In this document: one piece after another, positions 1 through 5,781 of the stretch
How the letters are laid out: each line of letters begins with the position of its first letter
Position numbering within the stretch: position 1 is the first letter of the stretch
Assembly: GCA_018679315.1 (NCBI GenBank)
Contig: JAHHLF010000005.1
Span: 1 to 7,844 of the forward strand
DNA from: Bacteroidia bacterium
GTDB lineage: Bacteria; Bacteroidota; Bacteroidia; Flavobacteriales; Flavobacteriaceae
Direction: 5' to 3'
DNA: 7,844 bases
Notes under the pieces: model-generated
What the model was told of the DNA's origin: nothing
The model's input: only the letters and a program-made list of their open reading frames with translations
Database searches by the model: none
Translations under genes and position numbers: made by a program

Positions 1-214
1 CACGCATATTGGAGATACGGAAAAATCCGTCAAAATCTGCAGCAGCGCCATAGGTAGTATTTGAAGGATTGTGGACAGCTACAACAGTTGCCCCGGGTAA
101 AGGTTCCCCGTTACTGTCTGTTACCTGGCCCCGGATCGCCGATGTGGTAACCCCTTGAGAAAATGCCATTGCAGTGCATAATAGTGCTGCAACGGCCAAG
201 TAAAATCTTTTCAT
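1..214 (-). CDS. TonB-dependent receptor, N-terminal fragment (carboxypeptidase-regulatory-like domain)
   Basis: This is the first 71 codons of a gene that continues past the left edge of the window. The translation starts MKRFYLAVAALLCTAMAFSQ, a Sec signal peptide with cleavage likely after the FSQ region. It is followed at about residues 25-71 by a carboxypeptidase-D regulatory-like beta-sandwich: IRGQVTD, then GEPLPGATV, then FDGFFRISNMR. In Bacteroidota this plug-proximal domain precedes the TonB box and the outer-membrane barrel. The TYGAA..DFDGFFRISNMR stretch resembles the Oar-like flavobacterial receptors, which are TonB-dependent proteins of about 1000 residues. The ATG at 214 is the only start that gives a complete signal peptide. 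The substrate cannot be inferred because plug and barrel lie outside the window. A SusC-like receptor is the main alternative, but the motif spacing favours Oar-like. It is separated from pgi by 157 bases, so it is probably transcribed independently. Confidence 0.85.
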   Translation of the reverse strand, partial: MKRFYLAVAALLCTAMAFSQGVTTSAIRGQVTDSNGEPLPGATVVAVHNPSNTTYGAAADFDGFFRISNMR

Positions 215-288
215 AATTAAGTGTTCTATGGTTAAAATTATTTTGTTGCAAATGTGTATAATTTCTAACAATCCAGCATTAAGCAACC

Positions 289-313
289 GTTAAATTAAGC
301 CTTCCAATTTAAC
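289..313. repeat. 8-bp inverted repeat between pgi and the receptor gene
   Basis: GTTAAATT and AATTTAAC are perfect inverted copies separated by nine bases (AAGCCTTCC). The repeat lies 75-99 bases upstream of the receptor start codon. The arms are AT-rich and no T-run follows in the minus direction, so it does not look like an intrinsic terminator of pgi. A regulator binding site or a weak 5' leader hairpin is possible. AT-rich spacers produce such repeats by chance, so functional confidence is low. Confidence 0.35.
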
Positions 314-371
314 AAAAATTTAGGATAGTCTAAAGGAATTATTTCAAATTGTTAACAACAGTGAATAAGCC

Positions 372-2012
372 TTATTTAGCAAGGAATTTATTTATGAGTT
401 GGTTCGTGGAAGTATCGTGAGAACCAGCAGTTTGGGATTGAATTTCCTCTAAGATGGTAGTGGCCAATTGTTTCCCTAATTCCACCCCCCATTGATCAAA
501 ACTAAAAATGTTCCAAAGCACACCCTGAACAAAGATCTTATGTTCGTACATAGCGATCAATGCGCCAAGGGAATGCGGGGTTAATTTTTCTATTAAGATC
601 GTAGTGGTCGGGTTGTTCCCGGGGAATACTTTAAAAGGCAATAATGCCTCGATCATTTCTGGGGATGTATTGCTTTCTCGCAATTCCATCTCAGCTTCTT
701 CTTTTGACTTACCATTCATCAAGGCTTCTGTCTGGGCGAAAAAATTTGCCATCAATTTATCATGGTGTTCCTCATCTCCATGCAATGATTTCCGGAACCC
801 TATAAAATCTGTCGGGATCAATTTAGTCCCTTGATGCATCAATTGGAAAAAGGCATGCTGCGCATTGGTTCCGGGTTCCCCCCAGATCACGGTGCCCGTT
901 TGATAATCAACCGGAAATCCTGCGCGATCTACGCGCTTTCCATTGCTTTCCATAAAGCCCTGCTGTAAATAGGCCGAAAAACGATGTAAGTACTGGGTAT
1001 ATGGTATAATTGCCTCCGTTTCAGCTCCTAAAAAATTGTTGTACCATACCGTCAATAAGGCCGTCAAAACTGGGAGGTTGTTTTCAAAATCTGTCTCTCT
1101 AAAGTGAGTATCCATTGCATTTGCCCCATCCAATAATTGCTCATAGTTTGCATATCCCACGCCCAGTGCTATTGATAAGCCAACGGCACTCCAAAGGGAA
1201 AAACGCCCACCTACCCAATCCCACATAGGGAAGATATTCGCCTCGGCAATGCCAAACTCTAAAGCTTTTGAAACATTAGAAGATACAGCGACGAAGTGTT
1301 TGGGGATCTCTTTTTCCACAGCGGTTTGCAGGAACCAGTTCTTTATGGTGGCAGCATTACCAAGTGTTTCCTGTGTAGTAAAGCTCTTTGAAACGATGAT
1401 GAACAAGGTAGTCTCCGGATTCAGTCTTTTCAAATGTTCATGAACATGATCCCCATCTATATTACTTACGAAATGCAGGTTCAGGTGATTCCGGTAATAT
1501 TTCAAAGCTTCTGTCACCATATAAGGACCGAGATCTGATCCCCCAATTCCTATATTGACGACATCGGTAAATGGTTTTCCGCTATAGCCAAGCCAGGTTC
1601 CTCCAATAATGCTATCGCAAAATGAAGCGATTTTCTCTTTGACTGCATATACCTCTTCCACTACATTCTTCCCCTGATGTAATATAGTTTCAGAGCGCCT
1701 AGCTCGCAGCGCCGTATGAAGTACGGCCCTACCCTCGGTCTGGTTTATCACATCCCCCTCAAAAAACTTAGCAATAGCATCGGACAAAGACATCTCTTCC
1801 GCTAAACGCACCAGGCCCGCCAGTGTATTCTCTGTAATGCGATTTTTAGAAAAATCGACAAAAAAATCTTCCCATTCCCTTGAATATTTTGCTGCCCTGT
1901 TCGGATCAGATTCAAATAGATCTTTAATGTTCAGGCCTACCTCTTCTTGTCGAAGTTTTTCCAGATTTGTCCAGGCGGACGTTTGAGTTGGGTTGGTTTG
2001 TTGTAAGGGCAT
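372..2012 (-). CDS. pgi: Glucose-6-phosphate isomerase
   Basis: Cytosolic enzyme interconverting glucose 6-phosphate and fructose 6-phosphate, used in glycolysis, gluconeogenesis and supply of sugar phosphates for envelope polymers. The 546-residue product is the normal length for the long bacterial/eukaryotic PGI family. Visible landmarks are the sugar-phosphate-binding segment IGIGGSDLGP (154-163) and SKSFTTQET (208-216), PGI signature 1 DWVGGRFSLWSAVG (265-278) and signature 2 GVLWNIFSFDQWGVELGK (497-514). By family alignment the catalytic residues are R270, E355 (in MESNGKR), H386 (in NAQHAFFQ) and K514, all present. The reading frame is open for 34 more codons upstream, but that stretch lies inside the M23 gene and does not look like PGI; the start MPLQQTNPTQTSAW fits the family N-terminus. 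The start codon is one base beyond the TAA of the M23 gene, implying co-transcription and probable translational coupling. No obvious intrinsic terminator follows. Confidence 0.97.
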   Translation of the reverse strand: MPLQQTNPTQTSAWTNLEKLRQEEVGLNIKDLFESDPNRAAKYSREWEDFFVDFSKNRITENTLAGLVRLAEEMSLSDAIAKFFEGDVINQTEGRAVLHTALRARRSETILHQGKNVVEEVYAVKEKIASFCDSIIGGTWLGYSGKPFTDVVNIGIGGSDLGPYMVTEALKYYRNHLNLHFVSNIDGDHVHEHLKRLNPETTLFIIVSKSFTTQETLGNAATIKNWFLQTAVEKEIPKHFVAVSSNVSKALEFGIAEANIFPMWDWVGGRFSLWSAVGLSIALGVGYANYEQLLDGANAMDTHFRETDFENNLPVLTALLTVWYNNFLGAETEAIIPYTQYLHRFSAYLQQGFMESNGKRVDRAGFPVDYQTGTVIWGEPGTNAQHAFFQLMHQGTKLIPTDFIGFRKSLHGDEEHHDKLMANFFAQTEALMNGKSKEEAEMELRESNTSPEMIEALLPFKVFPGNNPTTTILIEKLTPHSLGALIAMYEHKIFVQGVLWNIFSFDQWGVELGKQLATTILEEIQSQTAGSHDTSTNQLINKFLAK

Positions 2013-2013
2013 A

Positions 2014-3291
2014 TTATTGGTTAAGAGAAAGTAAGTCCCCGGATTCCTTTTCTTCTCCCGGTTCCGGAAATGTGATACAATCCAGTTGGAATTTCTTTGG
2101 ATCGATAAAATCAAAATATTCAGGTCGCAACGCTTCTGCTAAAGGTTCAGCAGCTGGTAATTCTTCCCTGAGCGGATCTACCTGGCGACCGTTTCTCCAA
2201 AAACGATAACATACATGCGGACCGGCGGTGTTGCCAGTCATGCCGATCCACCCGATCACATCGCCCTGTTTCACAATATCGCCGCGTTTTACTTTCTGTT
2301 TACGCATGTGCAAATACTGCGTACTATAGGTGCTGTTATGACGGATCTTTACATAGCGGCCATTGCCTCTTCTGCGCGTAGATTCTGTTACGACTCCATC
2401 TGCAGTGGCTAAAATGGGTGTGCCCACTGGGGCTGCATAGTCTGTTCCTTTATGCGGACGGATGCGGTAACCATAATAACGGATTCGCCGTTTCAGATTA
2501 TAGCGGGAGGAAATCCTGCTGAACTTTACTGGCGCGCGTAAAAAAGTACGCCTCAAATTATTGGCCTCATCATCAAAATAGTCAATGACATTTTTCAAGC
2601 TGTCCGATTCATAGGCGAAGGCATAGAGGGGCTGACCATTGTGTTCAAAATAAGCCGACTCTATCGGTTCTGATCCGGCATATATAGAATCGTTAATATA
2701 TTTCTCTTTAAAGATCACCTTAAACTTATCCCCTTTTTGAAGTCGGAAGAAATCGATGGTCCAGGCATAGATCTCGGATAATTCGTGTGTAACATAATAG
2801 TCGATCCCTTCTTTCAGGACAGCATCTGACAAAGAAGTTTCAATAATGCCAGAGGCTTCTCGTTCCACATATTTTACCTCCTTCTGGTCCTTATAAGCTA
2901 CTGCAGAATCCCGTAGATCAACTACTGTAAAATTGATACGATCATTTTCATAAATGAATACCTCAGCTTTAGGTAGGGAATCCTTGCTTTTCAGAATGAC
3001 ATAGGGCTTGCCTACGCGGATCTTGCGCACGTCGAAGGTGTCCCTGTAATTCTCTGTGATCGTTAATATTTTTGGGTAATCTGCATGGTTCTTGAGCATA
3101 AGCTCCCCAAAACTGTCGCCGTATCTGATTGTATCTGAAACTACTTCATAGTCGTCCAGATTAAAGCCGTATTGTTCGTTGATGATCTCTTCAGGAAGGG
3201 TTTGGGATGTAAGTTCCGCGGGTAGCGGTTTGTCTTCCTTACAACCGATCAGAAGAAGAATGAAACAAACGAAACCCCGATTTATTCGCAT
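2014..3291 (-). CDS. M23-family peptidoglycan DD-metallopeptidase lipoprotein (MepM/Csd3-like)
   Basis: Predicted zinc endopeptidase that cuts peptidoglycan cross-bridges, 425 residues. It starts with a lipoprotein signal peptide (MRINRGFVCFILLLIGC; lipobox L-I-G-C, acylated C17). Residues about 55-105 resemble the LysM/OapA-like N-terminal domain of MepM. Residues about 145-255 match the middle domain of Csd3/MepM proteins (AWTIDFFRLQKGDKFKV, LRRTFLRAPVKFSRISSRYN). The LytM/M23 domain spans about 257-375: H280-x3-D284 (HKGTD), H328 in QYLHM, and H359-V-C361 in GPHVCYRFW. The usual closing motif is HxH, with the second His binding zinc; here it is Cys361. I believe this variant recurs in Bacteroidota homologues, so it need not mean loss of activity. 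Residues 18-20 after the lipid cysteine are K-E-D, like the Bacteroidota surface lipoprotein export signal. A good promoter lies just upstream, and AAGGGA about 8 bases before the ATG may aid initiation. pgi follows after one base. Confidence 0.93.
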   Translation of the reverse strand: MRINRGFVCFILLLIGCKEDKPLPAELTSQTLPEEIINEQYGFNLDDYEVVSDTIRYGDSFGELMLKNHADYPKILTITENYRDTFDVRKIRVGKPYVILKSKDSLPKAEVFIYENDRINFTVVDLRDSAVAYKDQKEVKYVEREASGIIETSLSDAVLKEGIDYYVTHELSEIYAWTIDFFRLQKGDKFKVIFKEKYINDSIYAGSEPIESAYFEHNGQPLYAFAYESDSLKNVIDYFDDEANNLRRTFLRAPVKFSRISSRYNLKRRIRYYGYRIRPHKGTDYAAPVGTPILATADGVVTESTRRRGNGRYVKIRHNSTYSTQYLHMRKQKVKRGDIVKQGDVIGWIGMTGNTAGPHVCYRFWRNGRQVDPLREELPAAEPLAEALRPEYFDFIDPKKFQLDCITFPEPGEEKESGDLLSLNQ

Positions 3292-3316
3292 GGTTATTCC
3301 CTTACTTTGTCGGGGT

Positions 3317-3348
3317 CAAAGATATAGCCTCCCCATTGTTTTCCCCAA
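3317..3348 (-). promoter_or_regulatory. Bacteroidota-type promoter of the M23-pgi unit
   Basis: On the minus strand, TATCTTTG (3324 to 3317) matches the phylum -7 consensus TAnnTTTG exactly. A TTG (3348 to 3346) lies 21 bases upstream of it, within the 17-23 base spacing reported for flavobacterial -33 elements. Transcription would start near 3310, giving a leader of roughly 20 bases before the M23 ATG at 3291. This is the best promoter match seen in the window, and it indicates that the M23 gene and pgi can be transcribed separately from the DUF3108 gene upstream. Confidence 0.7.
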
Positions 3349-3447
3349 TTATTTAACTCAGATTTTGAAAACAGATGCAGAATAGTGATAAGTTAGGCTG
3401 AAAAGTGCCTGTTATAAGGGCTTGCTGATTACCCAAAAGAATAAGTC

Positions 3448-4227
3448 TTAGTCCATAATTATCTTGAACTGATTTTTCAGGCCATTAAATCCATCTAGGT
3501 CCGCTTTAATGGAACCGATCCGAAGATCAGCTTTGATCCTGATCGGGATCTTATTGTGGTCATTGGATACCCACAAAGACAAGCTTTCTTCCTCTTTGAA
3601 TACCCGTCCGTATTGCACAAAGGGGCGAAATTTCAGGCATTCCACTTTGCCGAATTTCGATCTAATGACTTCTTTCCCGAGATATTTGAGCTTGAATGGA
3701 AAAACACCGTCGTCATCAAAGAGCACATCTAGTGTCAGCACTTCACCTATCACCAGGTTTTTTGAATCATAATTGCTGCGCAGAAAATAGAAGGCCGAGA
3801 TCAGGTCTTGAATTCCGTTGTCTACTTCAAAGCTGAATTTTTTCTTTTGCTTTTTATCATATAAGACAGCGAGATCTTTCTCGTGATGGAAGTTGATCTC
3901 AGTATCCCGCGTATAGCCGCCTTCGTTTATTTTTCTAATAAATCTATATGGCTTTTGGTCTCTTTTATCGAAGTAGCTTTCGTAACGGTCATCGACCTTA
4001 AAGAATAAACTGGCAAAACCCGTGGTTTTTCCTATCCCCACTACATGATGCACCGGCACATCATTGATCTTATCTTCTTTTAGATGAAGGGTAGCATAAC
4101 TGGCATTGAGGAAACCATAATGAATGCGGAATTTCAACCATTCGCCAGTCTTATAAGCAGTCCTCACCCCTTGTGCCGATAGGCTCAGGCTGCCAAATAA
4201 TAAGATTATAACGTATAGTTTTTTCAT
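3448..4227 (-). CDS. DUF3108 domain-containing exported protein
   Basis: Protein of 259 residues belonging to the DUF3108 family, which has no established biochemical function. The start used, MKKLYVIILLFGSLSLSAQG, gives a clean Sec signal peptide with a likely cleavage after SAQ. The frame is open for 53 more codons upstream, but that extension runs through a terminator and would bury the signal peptide. The mature part is beta-rich with family-like segments: GEWLKFRIHYGFLNASYATL (28-47), GIGKTTGFASLFFKVDDRYE (64-83), QDLISAFYFLR (140-150), FGKVECLKFRP (192-202) and LSLWVSNDHNKIPIRI (216-231). There is no lipobox and no further membrane segment, so it is probably periplasmic. In flavobacteria, as I recall, this gene often precedes an M23 peptidase gene and pgi, as here, suggesting an envelope role; that is inference. 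No strong promoter was found upstream. The spacer to the M23 gene (156 bases) shows no terminator. Confidence 0.88.
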   Translation of the reverse strand: MKKLYVIILLFGSLSLSAQGVRTAYKTGEWLKFRIHYGFLNASYATLHLKEDKINDVPVHHVVGIGKTTGFASLFFKVDDRYESYFDKRDQKPYRFIRKINEGGYTRDTEINFHHEKDLAVLYDKKQKKKFSFEVDNGIQDLISAFYFLRSNYDSKNLVIGEVLTLDVLFDDDGVFPFKLKYLGKEVIRSKFGKVECLKFRPFVQYGRVFKEEESLSLWVSNDHNKIPIRIKADLRIGSIKADLDGFNGLKNQFKIIMD

Positions 4228-4245
4228 AGTCAAATTTGGGTTAAA

Positions 4246-4264
4246 GTTACCAATCTGGGGTAAC
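4246..4264. repeat. GTTACC/GGTAAC inverted repeat upstream of the DUF3108 gene
   Basis: Perfect 6-bp arms (GTTACC, 4246-4251; GGTAAC, 4259-4264) flank a 7-base centre. The repeat ends 18 bases before the ATG at 4227 in the transcribed direction. The position suits either an operator for a dimeric regulator or a leader hairpin near the ribosome-binding region. A weak -7-like TAACTTTA overlaps its downstream arm but lacks a -33 partner. Confidence 0.35.
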
Positions 4265-4316
4265 ATCTTTTTCATTGTCCTGATATTAAAACAACTATTG
4301 TTCCAAACTATTGTAT

Positions 4317-4347
4317 AAAAAAGCCCCGACATAGCTGTCAGGGCTTT
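4317..4347 (-). terminator. Strong intrinsic terminator
   Basis: On the minus strand AAAGCCCTGACA pairs with TGTCGGGGCTTT around the tetraloop GCTA. The stem is 12 bp, all Watson-Crick except one U-G pair, and is followed by a run of six T (4322-4317). On the plus strand the U-G pair becomes a C-A mismatch and the T-run is only three bases, so the element is oriented minus. It lies about 190 bases beyond the dioxygenase stop and upstream of the DUF3108 gene. It therefore ends either the dioxygenase transcript with a long 3' tail, or a separate small RNA. Confidence 0.85.
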
Positions 4348-4420
4348 CCTAAATAACCAACCAAACTTTAAATTATGAAAAACCAATACTTAAAGTACTA
4401 AGGGAACCACCCCTTATGCC
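4317..4420 (-). ncRNA. Candidate small structured RNA (or structured 3' tail of the dioxygenase mRNA)
   Basis: About 100 bases ending in the strong terminator. In order, the minus strand forms hairpin UAAGGG-GUGGUU-CCCUUA (4416 to 4399), hairpin AGUAC-UUUAA-GUAUU (4399 to 4385), an unpaired AU-rich linker containing GGUUGGUU (4384 to about 4350), and the terminator stem. Two stems each contain a G-U pair that would be a C-A mismatch if the plus strand were transcribed, which favours minus-strand RNA. A -7-like TATTTTTA (4431 to 4424) would start transcription close to the first hairpin, but no -33 TTG lies at the right distance, so processing from the dioxygenase mRNA is equally possible. I cannot assign it to a known family; the Flavo-1 RNA of flavobacteria is one candidate to test. 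Boundaries are approximate. Confidence 0.35.
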
Positions 4421-4469
4421 TTATAAAAATACGACCAACTTCTTGATGCTGCCATACTTTTAACGTTAT

Positions 4470-4495
4470 TTAACGAGCGAATTAACATTCGTTAA
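4470..4495. repeat. TTAACGA/TCGTTAA inverted repeat
   Basis: Perfect 7-bp arms TTAACGA (4470-4476) and TCGTTAA (4489-4495) are separated by 12 bases. The centre offers an alternative nested pairing, CGAA with TTCG. A palindromic TAACGTTA lies directly to its left (4461-4468). The element may be an operator or part of the folded 3' tail of the dioxygenase mRNA; no function can be assigned. Confidence 0.35.
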
Positions 4496-4502
4496 GGATA
4501 GG

Positions 4503-4532
4503 CGCAAAGAAATTTGCGAATCCTTAAGATTC
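4503..4532 (-). repeat. Two abutting hairpins just after the dioxygenase stop
   Basis: In the transcribed direction, GAATC-TTAAG-GATTC (4532 to 4518) begins seven bases after the TAG of the dioxygenase gene. It is immediately followed by CGCAAA-TTTC-TTTGCG (4518 to 4503), a 6-bp stem with a four-base loop; the two share base 4518. No T-run follows, so they are not classical terminators. They could stabilise the 3' end of the message or block exonuclease. Confidence 0.4.
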
Positions 4533-4538
4533 CTTCTA

Positions 4539-5681
4539 CTAAAGTGTCCCTCTATTGGCTTGTTCCCGTTCTATGGATTCAAACAAGGCTTTGAAATTTC
4601 CTTTTCCAAAACTTTTGGCTCCTTTCCGCTGAATGATCTCAACAAACATTGTAGGCCTGTCCAAGATAGGTTTGGTAAATATTTGCAATAAATACCCTTC
4701 ATCATCCCGGTCAATAAGGATACCCAGTTCTTTTAATGGCTCCAGGTCCTCATCTATTTCACCTACTCTGTCCAGGACTTCATCGTAATATACCGCAGGT
4801 ACGGTCAGAAATTCAACGCCCCGATCCTTGAGTGCAGAGACAGTCTCTATAATATTATCAGTAGCCATTGCCATATGCTGTACCCCGGCTCCATTATAGA
4901 ATTCAATATATTCCTCTATCTGTGATTTCTTCCTGCCGTCTGCCGGTTCATTGATCGGAAATTTAATACGACCGTTCCCGTTGCTCATCACCTTACTCAT
5001 AAGTGCCGTATATTCTGTTGAGATGTCCTTATCGTCAAAAGAGATCAACTGTGCAAAGCCCATAACCTTAGCATAGAATTCACACCATTTGTCCATCTCA
5101 TTCCAACCCACATTCCCTACCATGTGGTCAATATATTTAAGCCCTATATCCGGCGCCTTATAATGTGGATCCCATTTTTGGAATCCGGGTAAAAATGTGC
5201 CCTTGTAATTTGAACGCTCTACAAAAATATGCACGGTCTCCCCATACGTATGGATCCCGGATAAAACTACTTCCCCATCTTCATCCTTAATCGTCTTGGG
5301 TTCCATATAGGATTCGGCACCCCGACTTACGGTTTCCTTATAACTTTTTGTGGCATCATCTACCCAAAGGGCAATGGCTTTCACCCCATCTCCATGGGCA
5401 TCAATATGCTTGTTAATTTCCCCTCCGGACTGCAGGGGTGATGTGAGTATCAATCGAATTTTTCCTTGTTGTAATACATAGGAAACCCTGTCTTTCACAC
5501 CTGTTTCCAAACCGGAATAGGCTAAGGGTTGAAATCCCCAGGCCGACATATAATAATGCGCTGCCTGTTTGGCATTCCCAACATAGAGTTCTACATAGTC
5601 TGTTCCCAATAATGGAAGAAAATCTTCTGCCTCAGGGTTTTCTTTCGGCAAGTGTAACGAAGTGGTATCTAAAATTGACAT
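4539..5681 (-). CDS. hppD: 4-hydroxyphenylpyruvate dioxygenase
   Basis: Cytosolic non-haem Fe(II) dioxygenase that converts 4-hydroxyphenylpyruvate and O2 to homogentisate and CO2, the second step of tyrosine breakdown. The 380-residue product consists of two vicinal-oxygen-chelate domains: N-terminal about residues 22-160 (GTDYVELYVGNAKQAAHYY) and catalytic about 180-350. The Fe ligands by family alignment are all present: H186 (YIDHMVGNV), H269 (GVQHMAM) and E348 (MFVEIIQR). The C-terminal gating helix region FGKGNFKALFESIE (358-371) is the family signature near the active site, and LLQIFTKP (331-338) matches the conserved substrate pocket strand. Length and motifs are those of the long class also found in eukaryotes. 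The ATG at 5681 gives the usual N-terminus. No clear promoter was found in the 180-base spacer upstream. The gene for homogentisate dioxygenase, its usual partner, is not in the window. The 3' side carries several hairpins. Confidence 0.97.
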   Translation of the reverse strand: MSILDTTSLHLPKENPEAEDFLPLLGTDYVELYVGNAKQAAHYYMSAWGFQPLAYSGLETGVKDRVSYVLQQGKIRLILTSPLQSGGEINKHIDAHGDGVKAIALWVDDATKSYKETVSRGAESYMEPKTIKDEDGEVVLSGIHTYGETVHIFVERSNYKGTFLPGFQKWDPHYKAPDIGLKYIDHMVGNVGWNEMDKWCEFYAKVMGFAQLISFDDKDISTEYTALMSKVMSNGNGRIKFPINEPADGRKKSQIEEYIEFYNGAGVQHMAMATDNIIETVSALKDRGVEFLTVPAVYYDEVLDRVGEIDEDLEPLKELGILIDRDDEGYLLQIFTKPILDRPTMFVEIIQRKGAKSFGKGNFKALFESIEREQANRGTL

Positions 5682-5726
5682 GATCTGAATTTTGAAAATG
5701 AATACTTATTAAACGAGTAATCCGTA

Positions 5727-5741
5727 GCCGAACGCATCGGC
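5727..5741. repeat. GCCGA/TCGGC inverted repeat upstream of hppD
   Basis: Perfect 5-bp GC-rich arms flank ACGCA in an otherwise AT-rich spacer, about 46-60 bases before the hppD start codon. It may be a leader hairpin or a binding site. It has no T-run and is too short to call with confidence. Confidence 0.3.
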
Positions 5742-5761
5742 GGATCGCACATTTACCACAT

Positions 5762-5781
5762 AGCTCTTAGGTGAGCTCTTA
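5762..5781. repeat. Tandem AGCTCTTA direct repeat
   Basis: AGCTCTTA occurs at 5762-5769 and again at 5774-5781, separated by GGTG, giving a 12-base period. It sits 80-100 bases upstream of the hppD start. Spaced direct repeats at this distance could be half-sites for a regulator, but no family can be named from the sequence. Confidence 0.35.

Larger units (their letters stand above)
4228..4538 (-). other. 311-base hairpin-rich spacer between the dioxygenase and DUF3108 genes
   Basis: No protein gene of credible length is visible here. In the minus direction the spacer holds, in order, two abutting hairpins just after the dioxygenase stop (4503-4532), an inverted repeat rich in TTAACG (4470-4495), two small hairpins (4399-4416 and 4385-4399), a strong terminator (4317-4347), a pair of AACTATTGT direct repeats (4293-4301 and 4306-4314) and a GTTACC/GGTAAC inverted repeat (4246-4264) ahead of the DUF3108 start. 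The density of paired elements is much higher than in the other spacers of this window. Confidence 0.8.

Noticed and set aside
252..348. Promoter for the TonB receptor (minus-strand CACATTTG near 250-257, or AATTTTTG at 313-320 with TTTG at 345-348)
   Set aside because: Each -7 candidate has a mismatch in the TA pair; the first has no -33 TTG in range and the second has a spacing of 24, outside the usual range.
604..834. Plus-strand open frames inside pgi, the M23 gene and the patatin gene (for example 604-834, 1249-1443, 6447-6713)
   Set aside because: They are antisense to well-conserved coding regions and have no family-like features.
2013..2114. Extended N-terminus of pgi (34 extra codons)
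   Set aside because: The extension lies inside the M23 coding region, has no similarity to PGI, and the start at 2012 gives the normal family length and N-terminus.
3361..3447. Terminator after the DUF3108 gene
   Set aside because: Only a 3-bp GCC/GGC pairing was found with no useful T-run, so read-through to the M23 gene remains possible.
4228..4386. Extended N-terminus of the DUF3108 protein (53 extra codons)
   Set aside because: It would place the signal peptide internally and run through the strong terminator hairpin; MKKLYVII at 4227 is the natural start.
4375..4401. Plus-strand micro-ORF MKNQYLKY after an AACCAACC leader-like stretch
   Set aside because: Eight codons, no downstream plus-strand gene to regulate, and the stem polarity here indicates minus-strand transcription.
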